Origin: Staphylococcus borealis
Lineage (GTDB): Bacteria > Bacillota > Bacilli > Staphylococcales > Staphylococcaceae
Assembly: GCF_001224225.1 (NCBI RefSeq)
Contig: NZ_CUEE01000003.1
Span: forward strand, 1-64,000
Direction: 5' to 3'
Length of the DNA stretch: 64,000 nt
This document shows positions 43,036 through 54,543 of this stretch, piece by piece. Numbering within the stretch: the first letter of the stretch is position 1; each line of letters opens with the position of its first letter. The translations under genes were made by a program, and so were the position numbers. The notes under the pieces are model-generated. The model was not told where the DNA came from. It ran no database searches and worked only from the letters and a program-made list of their open reading frames with translations.

Positions 43036-44010
43036 ATGAAGCGATTATTAGTTATACATACTGGTGGAACGATTAGCATGTCTCAAAATCAATCCAATCA
43101 AGTAGTAACAAATGATGTAAATCCAATATCTTTACATACAGACATTATTGGTCAATACGCTGACGTAGATGAAATACATCCATTTAACATTCCGTCTCCA
43201 CACATAACAATTCAAAACGTTGAACAATTGAGAGATATCATTATTGATGCAAATAAGACAAATCAATACGATGGTTATGTGATTACACACGGAACAGACA
43301 CGCTTGAAGAAACTGCATATCTTCTTGATTTATTAATAGATATTCGATATCCAGTTGTGATTACTGGAGCGATGAGATCTTCAAATGAAATTGGTTCCGA
43401 TGGTTTATATAATTTTATTTCGGCCATTCGTGTAGCTTCATCCAGTGATGCGCAAGACAAAGGTGTAATGGTCGTATTCAATGATGAAATACATACTGCC
43501 AGAAATGTCACTAAGACGCATACGTCTAACATTAATACCTTCCAAAGTCCTAATCAAGGTCCATTAGGTATTTTAACCAAAGATAATGTTCAATTTTATA
43601 ATCAGCCCTATCAACAACAGTCTTTTGATACAGTCAATCATGAGTTAAGCGTGCCATTGATTAAAGCCTATATGGGGATGGACAGTGACATATTTAATTT
43701 CTATTCACAACAGCATGTAGATGGTATTGTCATTGAAGCTTTGGGTCAAGGTAACTTGCCACCAAGTTGCTTAAATGGCGTTCAATCATGCTTGGACAAT
43801 AATATACCAATTGTGTTAGTTTCAAGATCCTTTAATGGTATTGTAAGCCCTGTATATGCCTATGATGGCGGTGGATTCCAATTATCAAATAAAGGTTTAA
43901 TATTTTCGAATGGATTAAATGGTCCGAAAGCGAGACTAAAATTATTAATCGGTTTAAGTAATCATCTTAATACGTCAGAATTGAAGCATTATTTTGAAAA
44001 GCAAAATTAG
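43036..44010 (+). CDS. ansA: L-asparaginase (cytoplasmic type I)
   Basis: 324 residues that hydrolyse asparagine to aspartate and ammonia. The first catalytic threonine is in VIHTGGTISMSQ (T12) and the second in VITHGTDTLEETAY. No signal peptide is present. AGGAGGAACGCA precedes the ATG. It stands alone between cmk and a large repeat cluster. Confidence 0.95.
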   Translation: MKRLLVIHTGGTISMSQNQSNQVVTNDVNPISLHTDIIGQYADVDEIHPFNIPSPHITIQNVEQLRDIIIDANKTNQYDGYVITHGTDTLEETAYLLDLLIDIRYPVVITGAMRSSNEIGSDGLYNFISAIRVASSSDAQDKGVMVVFNDEIHTARNVTKTHTSNINTFQSPNQGPLGILTKDNVQFYNQPYQQQSFDTVNHELSVPLIKAYMGMDSDIFNFYSQQHVDGIVIEALGQGNLPPSCLNGVQSCLDNNIPIVLVSRSFNGIVSPVYAYDGGGFQLSNKGLIFSNGLNGPKARLKLLIGLSNHLNTSELKHYFEKQN

Positions 44011-44066
44011 CAAGGGCCGAAAAAAGACGTATTGAATTGAATCTGATGAGCATAAAATAAGATGAT

Positions 44067-44398
44067 AAGGGAGTGGGACAGAATTCTTTTTAAATTCGTC
44101 GTCCCACTCCCAACTTGCTTTGCTTGTAGAATTTCTTGATGAAATTCTCTTTGCTGGGGCCCCGACTCCCAGCTTGCTTTGCTTGTAGAATTTCTTGATG
44201 AAATTCTCTTTGTTGGGGCCCCGACTCCCAACTTGCTTTGCTTGTAGAATTTCTTAGTGAAATTCTCTTTGCTGGGGCCCCGCCCGCAAGGATGACTAAA
44301 ACTGAGAAAAGCTTGATTAAAGCGCCTTCTCAGTTCAGTCAGCTACTGCGAATTTGCAAAATAGCTTCATTAGATTATTTTTGTTCCAGACTCTTCTA
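44067..44398. repeat. STAR-like composite repeat with three 59-bp units
   Basis: GGGAGTGGGAC (44070-44080) pairs with GTCCCACTCCC (44100-44110) around the GAATTC...AAATTC core, a probable ansA terminator. Then three copies of a 59-bp unit start at 44114, 44173 and 44232, each with CTTGCTTTGCTTGTAGAATT, the palindrome GAATTTCTTGATGAAATTC (or TTAGTG variant) and the STAR core CTTTG(C/T)TGGGGCCCCG. The shared tail CGCAAGGATGACTAAAACTG ... CAGTTCAGTCAGCTACTGCG follows to about 44396. Short ORFs inside it on both strands are repeat translations, not genes. Confidence 0.93.
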
Positions 44399-44471
44399 TT
44401 TAGCTACTATGAAAGTACATTGTAGCTTTGAAATATTTATCTCGTTGCGTTTAGCATTTTATGATTACACC

Positions 44472-45458
44472 TTAACTTTCGAGAGGTGTTTGCTTTTTAC
44501 TTAAAATGCTTTGGGTAATAATGCCTCCATGATATTTACCGTTTTCAATGAAGATTGCATTATTATCATTACCAGCAGCAATGACGCCAGCAATATAACA
44601 ATTCTCTACATTTGTCTCAAACGTTTCTTTATTATGAACGGGTGCAGTACCGAATTCATTTGTATTGATTTCTATTCCAATTGATTCTAAAAAGTCATAA
44701 TCAGGATGGTATCCTATCATCGCGAATACATGATCATTAGGTATTTCAATCAATTTACCTTCTTTTTCATAAACCACACTATTTTCAGTAATTTCAGTTA
44801 CATTAGCATTAAATTCCATTTTGATTTTTTCATGATTAACTAATGATTCAAAGTTAGGTAAAATCCATGGTTTAATAGCAGATGAATAACGATCGCCTCT
44901 ATATAATACAGTTACATTTGCGCCAGCTTTTTCTAATTCTAATGCTGCGTCGACTGCAGAGTTTTTACCACCAATTACAGTTACATTTAAATTGAAATAA
45001 GGATGTGCTTCTTTGAAGTAATGTTGTACTTTAGGAAGTTCTGCACCTTTAACCTCTAATGTATTATGTTGACCATAATATCCAGTTGCAACAGTTAAGA
45101 ATTTACATTCATATACATCTTTGGTAGTTGTTATAGTGAATTTATTATCAATCTTTTTTACAGTTAACACTTCTTCAAATGCATGAACATTTAATTGGTG
45201 ATGTTTAACAACTTCTCTATAATAAACTAACGCTTGATTACGTCGAGGTTTACTTTCTTCAACGATAAATGGTATATCGCCAATACTCAATTTATCACTA
45301 GATGAGAAGAATGTTTGGTGTGTTGGATATTTATATATAGCATCTACAACATTCCCTTTTTCGATGACTAATGTTTCAATACCCTTTCTTTTTTGTTCGA
45401 TAGCAGCACTTAAACCGCATGGGCCTCCGCCGATTATAATACTTTCTATGCTTTGCAT
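44472..45458 (-). CDS. Bacillithiol disulfide reductase (YpdA/Bdr)
   Basis: 328-residue FAD/NADPH-dependent flavoprotein. The N-terminal FAD site is IIIGGGPCGLSAAIEQKRKG (about 6-25), and the second dinucleotide site is VTVIGGKNSAVDAALELEKAG (about 159-179). The conserved single Cys of this family lies in GGGPCGLS at residue 14, used in reducing oxidised bacillithiol. It fits with bshA in the same window. GGAGG precedes the ATG. Confidence 0.92.
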   Translation of the reverse strand: MQSIESIIIGGGPCGLSAAIEQKRKGIETLVIEKGNVVDAIYKYPTHQTFFSSSDKLSIGDIPFIVEESKPRRNQALVYYREVVKHHQLNVHAFEEVLTVKKIDNKFTITTTKDVYECKFLTVATGYYGQHNTLEVKGAELPKVQHYFKEAHPYFNLNVTVIGGKNSAVDAALELEKAGANVTVLYRGDRYSSAIKPWILPNFESLVNHEKIKMEFNANVTEITENSVVYEKEGKLIEIPNDHVFAMIGYHPDYDFLESIGIEINTNEFGTAPVHNKETFETNVENCYIAGVIAAGNDNNAIFIENGKYHGGIITQSILSKKQTPLES

Positions 45459-45570
45459 GTCATTGGCCTCCTTTAATCACCCATTAATTATAGCAGTTGT
45501 AACATGATTTCTAAATAGAATCGCACCTATATTATTTACAATTTAATGAGATTATAAGTTTTATAAAGAA

Positions 45571-45700
45571 AACAGGGATAGGACTGAATTCTTTTTGAAT
45601 CCATTGTCCTACCCCTGCAAGGTTAACTAAATGAGAAATCTGCTTAATTTAAGCGCCCTTTCAATTTTAGTCAGCTACGATGAATGAATAACGTAGCATT
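45571..45700. repeat. Intergenic hairpin plus repeat tail, no middle unit
   Basis: GGGATAGGAC (45575-45584) and GTCCTACCCC flank a GAATTC...GAATCC core, a variant of the common hairpin. A degenerate tail (GCAAGGTTAACTAAATGAG ... TTTTAGTCAGCTACGATG) follows. It lies between ypdA and the 3' end of ebpS on the minus strand, and can serve as the ebpS terminator. Confidence 0.75.
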
Positions 45701-45739
45701 ATTTTCTAATTTTTATCCTATGGTCTTTTTTTAATGTAC

Positions 45740-47296
45740 TTATTGTGGAATTACTAATCTTTGGCCATTTGAAATGTTATTACTAGATAAGCCGTTCGCT
45801 TGTTTCAGTTTGTTAACATTTTCAACAGTACCTTCTCCGTAGTATTGAATCGCGATGCGATATAGGTTCTCGTTACCTGATACGACATGCGTTTGTTGTC
45901 CTGAATTAGTATTATTTGATTGATTGTTATTACTATTATTTTGGTTACCACTGTTCTGAGTGGCTTGTGAATTAGCATTATCACTGTTGCTATTTGAATT
46001 ATAAGCATCGCTATCTGATGATGAACTGTTGTCAGATGCGTTTGATGAATCATTGTTGTCAGAAGTACTACTATTATCATCGCTTGAATTACTTGATGAT
46101 TCATTATCAGTTGTAGCTTTGTCACTTGAGTCATCATCTTTAGTGGCATTATCTTTATTCTTGTCACTGTCGTCGCTAGCTTTGTCTTTGCTATCTTTGT
46201 CATTATCTTTGTTTGCAGTTTGTTCAGTTTTGTTATTATCAGCTTGGTCGCTATCTTTTTTATCATTGTTTAAATACATACCAATAAAGATAGCAAGTGC
46301 TGCTAGAATTAGTAATAACGCAATTAATGGAAGTAAAAGACCTGCTAAACCACGTTTCTTTTTACCATTGTGAGCTTGGAATCCATCATTATCCTCTTGA
46401 TATTTTTTATCATCGTGCTCTTCATTCGTATGATTATCTTTATGATTGTGATGGTCTTTATTATCTTTTTTATGTTTTGCGGCTGCTACACCAGTAGCAC
46501 CAGCGGCACCTGCAGCACCAGCACCGACTGCAGCTTTTTTCCCTTTATTACCTTTTTTTGATTCATCTTTAGAAAGATGTTCTTGATTGTCATCTAGTTG
46601 CTTTTCATTGTTATGTTTTTTATTGCGATCACGCTTATGATCATGATTTAAATGATCGTCATCTTTATGTTCATTATGATTTGAACGATGATTTGTGTCT
46701 TTATTTCGTTTATCCTTAGCAGCTTTGGCACCAGCAGCACCAGCGACACCAGCACCACCAGCAAGTGCAGCATCTTTACCATGTTTTGACTTATCATGTT
46801 TATTTGCATCGATATGCTCTTGTTGATCACGACGGTGACGATCATCATCATTTAAACTTTCATTATCATAGTCTTTATCATGCTTTCTGCTTGATGCTTC
46901 ATGACGATGATTTTCTCGAGACGATTGATTATTAAAGTCTCTATCGGGTGAGTGTTCATCATCCTTATGTATTGATGCTTTATCTAATTGATTCTCTTTT
47001 TGGTTGTGTTGTAACTCATTTAAAGAGTCTTCATCGTGTCGATCATCAAGTGAACCAGTAGCATTTGAATCAGAAGTTTGATTATCGAATTTTCTGTTTT
47101 TATTTGTAGCTTGATTACGTCTTCTTTGACGTCTTTGTGCATTTCTAGGTGGGAATTGTTGATCTGATTGATTCTCAAATTCATCTGAATGATTTAAGTT
47201 ATCATCAAACTCATTTGTGTTTTCTTCGAATTGGTCATCAGAATTGATAGACTGACGATTTTTTTCGAAATCATCTCTAAAATTATTTTTAGACAC
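45740..47296 (-). CDS. ebpS: Elastin-binding protein EbpS
   Basis: 518 residues if started at GTG 47296, giving [17 protein letters not shown], which matches the staphylococcal EbpS N-terminus; GAGAGG sits 9 bases upstream. Two ATG codons just upstream overlap that site. The first 300 residues are very hydrophilic (Asp/His/Lys/Asn) with two Ala/Gly-rich segments ([15 protein letters not shown] and [15 protein letters not shown]). A membrane segment near 318-344 ([20 protein letters not shown]) follows, then a Ser/Asn/Asp tail and a C-terminal LysM domain (470-518). The family is membrane-embedded and binds soluble elastin in S. aureus. Confidence 0.93.
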   Translation of the reverse strand: MSKNNFRDDFEKNRQSINSDDQFEENTNEFDDNLNHSDEFENQSDQQFPPRNAQRRQRRRNQATNKNRKFDNQTSDSNATGSLDDRHDEDSLNELQHNQKENQLDKASIHKDDEHSPDRDFNNQSSRENHRHEASSRKHDKDYDNESLNDDDRHRRDQQEHIDANKHDKSKHGKDAALAGGAGVAGAAGAKAAKDKRNKDTNHRSNHNEHKDDDHLNHDHKRDRNKKHNNEKQLDDNQEHLSKDESKKGNKGKKAAVGAGAAGAAGATGVAAAKHKKDNKDHHNHKDNHTNEEHDDKKYQEDNDGFQAHNGKKKRGLAGLLLPLIALLLILAALAIFIGMYLNNDKKDSDQADNNKTEQTANKDNDKDSKDKASDDSDKNKDNATKDDDSSDKATTDNESSSNSSDDNSSTSDNNDSSNASDNSSSSDSDAYNSNSNSDNANSQATQNSGNQNNSNNNQSNNTNSGQQTHVVSGNENLYRIAIQYYGEGTVENVNKLKQANGLSSNNISNGQRLVIPQ

Positions 47297-47446
47297 GGTC
47301 ATCATCCTCTCTTAATTAAATATTTTAATATCACATACCATATACCCCACAAAGTGTGAAATATGTATAGTATCACGATATTTCTTGAAAAAACTTTAAG
47401 TATTTTAATTATATCCTCTTAAAATAATTTTAGTAAAGAAAAGCAA

Positions 47447-48818
47447 CTATACTTTAAATAAATATTTTAACTTTTCGCTATAATTTAATTTTCTTTTAAC
47501 TTTTTTTCGGTTTGTAACGTGAATGGATTCTAAATCCGAATCAATGTCACAGCATTGTTTAGGTTGAAGTGGTGTATCGCCAAAAAATTCTAATAAATAG
47601 CGGCGTCTACATTGATCTAAAGATGTATATCCAATCATCCTTTGATAACCTAATTTTTTACGTATTAAAGCGTTGTTGAAAATTGATTTAAGCACTTTGG
47701 ATGAATACCTTTGGCTTAAAATGGATAGAATTTCTTCCTTTTGTGGTGGTAGAAATGCGCCAATATCATAAGCGTCGATATCTTCAGTTGTAATCGCATC
47801 ACTAAAAAGTAATGTTTCCAAAATGAAGCTATCATCAGGTTGATATAGGCTTATCGCTTGGCTTGGTAAATTATCTCTACCTGCTCTACCTATTTCTTGT
47901 AAATAGTTTGATGGACTTGTCGATAAATGAAAGTGAATCACTGTTCTAATATCTTTTTTATTGACCCCCATACCGAAAGCGCTTGTGGCCACAATAACGG
48001 GTATAAAGTTTTCCATAAATTGATTTTGAACGGTATGGCGTTCTTGATAAGATAGATCACCGTGGTATATACCAGTTAAATAACCATGGTGATAGATCAT
48101 GGTCGCTAATTCTAAGCATACTTTTTTGGATGAAACATAAATGATTGTAGGTCCAGATTGTTCTAAAAAGTTTAATAACCACTGGATTTTACTATCATCA
48201 TCATCAAAATTGAGATGTGAAAAAGCAATATTTTGTCGATTCATAGAAGTCTTAATAACAGTTAATTCCTTAGATAAAATAAGATTTAAATCTTTTTCGA
48301 GATGAGGTGGCGCTGTCGCCGTTAGGGCTAATATGGTTGCATTCTTGTAATAAGATGTAATTTCTCCAATAATTGCATAGTGTGGTCGAAAATCATATCC
48401 CCATTCTGATAGACAATGTGCCTCATCGAGTACTATTAAACCGAAATCTATGTTCTTAATTAATTTGAAATTTTGAGATTGTAACATAAATTCTGGACTT
48501 AAAAACACAAATCGACTTTTTTGTAGTAAATTTATATTTTGCCTTTTTTCATTTTCATCCATACCTGAGTGAATAGAAGCAACTAATTTCTCTCCTTGAG
48601 ATTTCAATTGCATGACTTGGTCATCCATAAGAGAGATTAAAGGTGAAATGATGAGAGTTGGCTTTTCTTTTATATAAGTTGGCATTTGATAACATAAACT
48701 TTTGCCACTACCTGTTGGAAGAATTCCTAACGTATCTTTATCACTCAATACGCTTTCAATAATTTCTTTCTGACCCGGATTAAATGAGGAGAAACCGAAC
48801 CATTCTTTTAATTTATCT

Positions 48819-48826
<8 letters not shown>
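47447..48826 (-). CDS. recQ: Short RecQ-family DNA helicase (RecS-like)
   Basis: 459 residues. Walker A GILPTGSGKSLCYQMP, DEAH (VLDEAHCLSEWGYDFRP), the aromatic loop, and QEIGRAGRDNLPSQAI (motif VI) are complete. The C-terminus stops after a reduced zinc motif: QCRRRYLLEFFGD then KQCCDID, with fewer cysteines than the usual C-x2-CD-x2-C. There is no HRDC domain. It overlaps the next upstream gene (YpbB-like) by 8 bases, as in Bacillus ypbB-recS. Confidence 0.9.
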
Positions 48827-50130
<1,304 letters not shown>

Positions 50131-50155
50131 TTTATGGCACAATCAAATAAATGTT

Positions 50156-50201
50156 AAATCTCCTATTGCTGAGTACTTAATCCAACAATAGGAGATTTTT
50201 T
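50156..50201 (+). terminator. Terminator of fer
   Basis: AATCTCCTATTG (50157-50168) pairs with CAATAGGAGATT (50185-50196), followed by a run of six T. The same hairpin can serve ribU from the other side. Confidence 0.85.
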
Positions 50202-50751
50202 ATGATAAAACGCGTTTTAATCGATTGTATAATAGTACAAATATAATTGAAATCACAACACCTTTAATAATATTAAAAGGTATAACACCAGATAAAATGA
50301 CAATTTTTAAATTATTAAATACATCTCCTAAATTAAAAATCATCCCATATAATGGAAGCAACACAAAGTAGTTTAATACACTTAACACAATCGTCATAAC
50401 TATAGTACCGATTGCGAGTCCTATAACTAAAGTACGTGGCGTATGTGCATGTTTTCTTTGACGTTTTGTAACATAGTAAGCGGATAATAAGAAACTTACA
50501 CCTGCTAAAAAGTTAGCAACTGGGCCCACTGGATCGCCCATGTTAAATAAAAAGTTAAGTATATTTTTTATGAGTGCTACGATAATACCAGCAACGGGAC
50601 CCAAAAGGAATGTTGCTAATAATGTTGGTACATCACTAAAGTCTAATGTTAAGTATGGCGGTAAAAATGGTAGCGGAAATTTGATAAATGTTAAAATGAA
50701 CGCTATCGCACTTAACATACTTATCGTGATAAGACGTTTGTTTTGTTGCAT
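50200..50751 (-). CDS. ribU: Riboflavin ECF transporter S component RibU
   Basis: A 183-residue integral membrane substrate-binding protein with about six hydrophobic segments (for example TISMLSAIAFILTFIKFPLPFLPPYLTLDFSDVPTLLA). The FSDVPTLLATFLLGPVAG segment is characteristic. It takes up riboflavin with the shared EcfA/A'/T module, which is not in this window. AAGGAG precedes the ATG and lies in the expression platform of the FMN riboswitch. Confidence 0.94.
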   Translation of the reverse strand: MQQNKRLITISMLSAIAFILTFIKFPLPFLPPYLTLDFSDVPTLLATFLLGPVAGIIVALIKNILNFLFNMGDPVGPVANFLAGVSFLLSAYYVTKRQRKHAHTPRTLVIGLAIGTIVMTIVLSVLNYFVLLPLYGMIFNLGDVFNNLKIVILSGVIPFNIIKGVVISIIFVLLYNRLKRVLS

Positions 50752-50754
50752 ATT

Positions 50755-50943
50755 GAATTATCTCCTTCCATTCATCTTACTTAGAATAGGAGATAATTTT
50801 GCACAACAAAAAATCTCCATCTTCTCCCATCCAGACTATACTGTCGGCTTCAGACTTTCACTGAATCAGCCACTTCATAAGAAGCGGGTCGCAGGCTTGA
50901 ATTACTGCCGGTTGGGACTTACACCCTACCCCGAAGATGAATT
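50755..50943 (-). promoter_or_regulatory. FMN riboswitch with translational expression platform
   Basis: The aptamer (50815-50943, minus strand) has P1 arms AUCUUC/GAAGAU and the conserved blocks CGGGGUAGGGUG, AAGUCCCAACCGGCAGUAA, AGCCUGCGACCCGC and GAAAGUCUGAAGCCGACAGU. Downstream three segments compete: GGAGAU (50818-50813), AUUAUCUCCUAUUC (50797-50784) and the SD region GGAGAUAAU (50765-50757). The second and third pair over 9 perfect bases and would hide the SD; the first and second form an alternative hairpin. P1 can extend into the GGA of segment one, so FMN would favour SD hiding. Confidence 0.95.
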
Positions 50944-51020
50944 ATAACTATATATTAATTTAATTTTTATATTACCTTAAGTGATCACATTGCGCAATAA
51001 TGGTGCTTAAACTGATTAGA

Positions 51021-51067
51021 TAAAAAAAGAGTGAAATCAGATTCAACATGAATTCTGACCCACTCTT
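51021..51067 (-). terminator. Terminator of srrAB
   Basis: AAGAGTG-G-GTCAGAATT pairs with GAATCTGATT-T-CACTCTT on the minus strand, followed by a run of T (51022-51028). The stem is long and has a small internal mismatch. Confidence 0.8.
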
Positions 51068-51190
51068 GGTCTAGCAATTTCATTTTTTAGAATAAAAGCT
51101 AGTACGTTAAGTAAAACCTCGTGATGTACGAGTTTCTAATGTAACTTAAATTAAAGCGCTTGATAGATAAGGCGTAAGATTGTAATCATA

Positions 51191-52948
51191 TTAGCACTTA
51201 GGTTTAGGTAATTTAATGATAAATGTTGTACCTTTGTTTACTTCGCTTTCTACTTGAATAGAACCACCATGTTCTTCGATAATCATTTTGCAAATAAATA
51301 ATCCTAAACCAGTACCTTGTTTCCCTCTCGTTCTTGATGCTTCGACTTTATAAAATCTATCAAAAACAAGTTCAAGATGTTCCGGAGATATACCACTTCC
51401 GGTATCGCTAATGTACAGTGTCTGATATGTGTCAACAGATGATGAAGTGATTGTAATTGAATCACCTGGTTGAGTATAACGTGTGGCATTATCAATCAGA
51501 TTTGTAAGTACTTGATCAATACGATCGGCATCATAATCCCACAATTCATCAGTCATTTCTGGCGCGAGTGACATGTCTAACTCTAAATCTTGTGCCTGTT
51601 GTTTATACTTCATTTGCATTTTAGTTAATAAAGGTTTAATGGGTTGTTTCTCTTTATTAACAGTTAAACCTTCTGCATCCATACGCGCTACATTCAATAA
51701 TTCATTGACTAGACGATTTAAACGTTTTGTTTCATCAAGCACGATAGATAAAGAGTCTCGAATTTCATCGGGCTCTGTTACAATGCCATCTACAATGGAC
51801 TCTGTATACCCTTGTAGTAAAGAAATAGGAGTTCTTAATTCATGTGAAACGTTAGCAATGAAGTCTTTTTTCATTTGATCAAGATTATGTTCGTTGGTCA
51901 TATCTCTAATAATGACTACTAGACCACTACGGCCATCTTGTTGGATTCGCTCGATATAACTCATGATAATGACATAATATTTGTTATTAATTTCGTATTC
52001 TTGGAATTCTGTATTCTTTGAAACAAATGTTTTTTCGATTTGCTTTTCAATATCTTTATATACAGGTGCACTAAGTGATTTAGTAATATCATCAGCCATT
52101 TTATTTGAAAGAATAACTTCTCTTTTGTCATTTAGGCCTAGTACACCTTCTATCATAGAATTGATTAGACTATCTCTAATATTTTTTTGAGTTGAAAGTG
52201 CTTCAATATTCTCTTGTATTTCAGAACTCATATGATTGAAAGTATGTGATAATTCACCTATTTCATCTTTAGTTGAGACGCTTGTCTGTTTAGAATAGTC
52301 CCCTTTAGATATATTTAATGCTTGCGTTCTAAGTTGTCTCAAAGGTTTCGTAATTCTATTTGATAAAAAGAAAGCAAATACAGTTGAAATAGCAATAAAG
52401 ATAATCGCAGTAATTAGTATGATAATTGTAATTGCATTATTCGTATCTTCAATAGATTTTAAATCTTGATATATAAATACAGCACTATACTTTGAGTTTG
52501 CATTGTCTTGTGCTTTCATTGGATAGCCCAATAGAATATAAGAGTGCGAGTTACCATTATTACTAATGGTTATATTTTGGGTAGTAGATTTACCCTTTGA
52601 AAAGACTTGTTGGAATTTGGCATTATTGTGTATTGCTTCAAGCATTTTATTTTTAGTTTCACTATTAGAATGATTAAGACTTGAAGATTTATTTGCCATA
52701 ATAATCACGCCACCTGAGCCATCAATTAATTGTTGGCTATGTTGAATGGCTAACGTCTTATTATCAGCTTGTTCAACTAAGTGACTAATTCTAGACGCGT
52801 CTTCCCTTATAGCATTTTCAGTTTGTTGAGTGTAATAATACTGTATAAATGTAATTAAAGCTGCACTTAATAAAATTAAAACTGTCGTTACTATGAAAAG
52901 TATAGTTAACCACAGTTTTATTACCACACTATTTAGTCGGTTCGTCAT
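51191..52948 (-). CDS. srrB: Respiratory-response sensor kinase SrrB
   Basis: 585-residue membrane histidine kinase of the SrrAB system, which senses respiratory/redox state in staphylococci. Two membrane segments (about 12-35 and 175-197) flank an extracellular sensor region. A HAMP domain, a PAS-like domain (about 255-355), HisKA with H369 in NVSHELRTPIS, and an ATPase domain with TNLIDNATRYT, DTGSGIS and GKQGTGLGLFICKMI follow. The only cysteines are C553 and C585. It overlaps srrA by 20 bases. Confidence 0.95.
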   Translation of the reverse strand: MTNRLNSVVIKLWLTILFIVTTVLILLSAALITFIQYYYTQQTENAIREDASRISHLVEQADNKTLAIQHSQQLIDGSGGVIIMANKSSSLNHSNSETKNKMLEAIHNNAKFQQVFSKGKSTTQNITISNNGNSHSYILLGYPMKAQDNANSKYSAVFIYQDLKSIEDTNNAITIIILITAIIFIAISTVFAFFLSNRITKPLRQLRTQALNISKGDYSKQTSVSTKDEIGELSHTFNHMSSEIQENIEALSTQKNIRDSLINSMIEGVLGLNDKREVILSNKMADDITKSLSAPVYKDIEKQIEKTFVSKNTEFQEYEINNKYYVIIMSYIERIQQDGRSGLVVIIRDMTNEHNLDQMKKDFIANVSHELRTPISLLQGYTESIVDGIVTEPDEIRDSLSIVLDETKRLNRLVNELLNVARMDAEGLTVNKEKQPIKPLLTKMQMKYKQQAQDLELDMSLAPEMTDELWDYDADRIDQVLTNLIDNATRYTQPGDSITITSSSVDTYQTLYISDTGSGISPEHLELVFDRFYKVEASRTRGKQGTGLGLFICKMIIEEHGGSIQVESEVNKGTTFIIKLPKPKC

Positions 52949-53654
52949 TAGACTTTACCTCGAATTTGTAACCAACACCCCATACAGTTTGAATCATATG
53001 TGCAGCATCTTCAGATACACGATTAAGTTTCTCACGAAGGCGTTTTACATGAGTGTCTACCGTTCTTAAGTCTCCGTAAAACTCATAATGCCATACTTCT
53101 TTTAATAGTTGTTCACGATCAAAAACTTTATTAGGTGTCTTAGCTAAATAAATAAGTAACTCATATTCTTTAGGCGTTAAATTCACTTGTTGATTATCAG
53201 CTAAAACGCGATGCGCATCATTATCAATGATTAAATGATTAAATTCTATAACATCTCTTGCGTGAGGTTCACTTTGTTCAGGTTTAGAAGATTGCGTTCT
53301 ACGCAATAATGCTTTAACTCTTAATACAACTTCTCTTGGAGAGAATGGTTTAACGATATAGTCATCAGCGCCTGATTCAAACCCCTCAACCCTATTTGTT
53401 TCTTCACCTTTAGCAGTAAGCATAATAATAGGTGTGTCTTTATGTTCACGTAATTTAGATGCCACTTCAATTCCATCCATCTCTGGTAGCATCAAGTCTA
53501 AAAGTATGCACGCATAGTCATTCTCCATTGCAAGATCATAGGCTTCTTTACCATCACTTGCTTCATGAATCGTAAACGATTCTCTCTCTAGGTAGAGTTT
53601 AAGTAATCTTCTAATTCTATCCTCATCGTCTACAATTAAAATTTCGTTTGTCAT
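52929..53654 (-). CDS. srrA: Response regulator SrrA
   Basis: 241-residue OmpR-family regulator. GGAGGT precedes the ATG at 53654, which is followed by MTNEILIVDDEDRIRRLL. The receiver domain has DD acidic residues, the phosphoacceptor in CILLDLMLPEMDG, and K in YIVKPFSPRE. The winged-helix output contains LTPKEYELLIYLAKTPN and VDTHVKRLREKL. Its overlap with srrB indicates coupled expression. Confidence 0.96.
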   Translation of the reverse strand: MTNEILIVDDEDRIRRLLKLYLERESFTIHEASDGKEAYDLAMENDYACILLDLMLPEMDGIEVASKLREHKDTPIIMLTAKGEETNRVEGFESGADDYIVKPFSPREVVLRVKALLRRTQSSKPEQSEPHARDVIEFNHLIIDNDAHRVLADNQQVNLTPKEYELLIYLAKTPNKVFDREQLLKEVWHYEFYGDLRTVDTHVKRLREKLNRVSEDAAHMIQTVWGVGYKFEVKSNDEPTK

Positions 53655-53740
53655 TTTGTTTATACCTCCTACACATGCTGAATACACTCAATATTATAGC
53701 ATATAGCATGATTGAAAGCTTTACTTTAAAGTTAACTTTG

Positions 53741-53792
53741 TGAAAAAAATAGCAAGAGAAATTAAGTTAAATTAAATTCTCTTACTATTGTA
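53741..53792 (-). terminator. Terminator of scpA-scpB-rluB
   Basis: AATAGTAAGAGAA and TTCTCTTGCTATT flank an AT-rich loop, followed by seven T on the minus strand (53744-53750). Confidence 0.75.
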
Positions 53793-53805
53793 AAATATTA
53801 TTTAT

Positions 53806-54543
53806 TTATTTTCCATTTTCTGCCATGTGTCTTAATACTTTAACTTCATGTGGTGTTAGGACTCTACCTTCACCTGCATTTAAACCTTTAAGATTTAAGT
53901 TACCGAACTCAATTCTTGTTAATTTATCAACTTGGTGACCAAAGTGTTCAAACATACGACGAACTTGACGATTTCTACCTTCACTTATAGTAATTTCTAC
54001 AAGTGTAGTGTTTTTATCTTTATCTTGTTTTTTTACTTTCACTTGTGCTGGTTGCGTAAACCCATCTTCCAGTTCGATTCCTTTTTCTAAAGCTTTGACT
54101 TCCTCTCGCATGAGATATCCTTTTAATTTAGCAACATACTTTTTCTGAATGTGGTATCTAGGGTGTGTCATTAAATTCGTAAATTCACCATCATTTGTTA
54201 GTAGTAATAGGCCTGAAGTATCATAATCCAATCTGCCAACTGGATAAATTCTAGTCTCTAAATCTTTAAAATAGTCTGTGACTACTGTACGTCCTCTATC
54301 ATCAGACACACTTGTGATCACTTGCGTTGGTTTGTAGAATAATATATACATTTTGTCTTCTTGTTCTATTTTAATGCCTTCTACTTCAACAGTATCAGAA
54401 CTTTTAACTTTAGTACCTAGTTCAGTCACAGTTTCACCGTTGACTTTTACTTTTCCTTCTGAAATTAAAGTTTCAGCTTTTCTGCGTGACGTATACCCAC
54501 TATTAGCAATGCGTTTTTGAAGCCTTTCTAATTCTTTGCTCAT
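53806..54543 (-). CDS. rluB: 23S rRNA pseudouridine synthase RluB-type
   Basis: 245 residues with an N-terminal S4 RNA-binding domain ([30 protein letters not shown]) and a RsuA/RluB/E/F catalytic domain containing [17 protein letters not shown], in which the catalytic aspartate lies, and [14 protein letters not shown]. It overlaps scpB by 4 bases in the scpA-scpB-rluB operon. Confidence 0.94.
   Translation of the reverse strand: MSKELERLQKRIANSGYTSRRKAETLISEGKVKVNGETVTELGTKVKSSDTVEVEGIKIEQEDKMYILFYKPTQVITSVSDDRGRTVVTDYFKDLETRIYPVGRLDYDTSGLLLLTNDGEFTNLMTHPRYHIQKKYVAKLKGYLMREEVKALEKGIELEDGFTQPAQVKVKKQDKDKNTTLVEITISEGRNRQVRRMFEHFGHQVDKLTRIEFGNLNLKGLNAGEGRVLTPHEVKVLRHMAENGK

Noticed and set aside
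44114-44290. Tandem 59-bp repeats as a CRISPR array
   Set aside because: The repeats are directly adjacent with no unique spacers, and no cas genes are near.
44007-44504. Two short reading frames within the repeat cluster after ansA
   Set aside because: They translate the 59-bp units and the hairpin, so they are products of the repeats.
46029-46561. Antisense Ser/Leu-rich and aromatic reading frames opposite ebpS
   Set aside because: They are complements of the low-complexity Asp/Ser/Asn and His/Lys codons of EbpS and have no independent support.
50540-50947. Plus-strand reading frame across the ribU 5' end and FMN riboswitch
   Set aside because: It overlaps the highly conserved riboswitch and the 5' part of ribU on the other strand, and has no recognisable protein motif.
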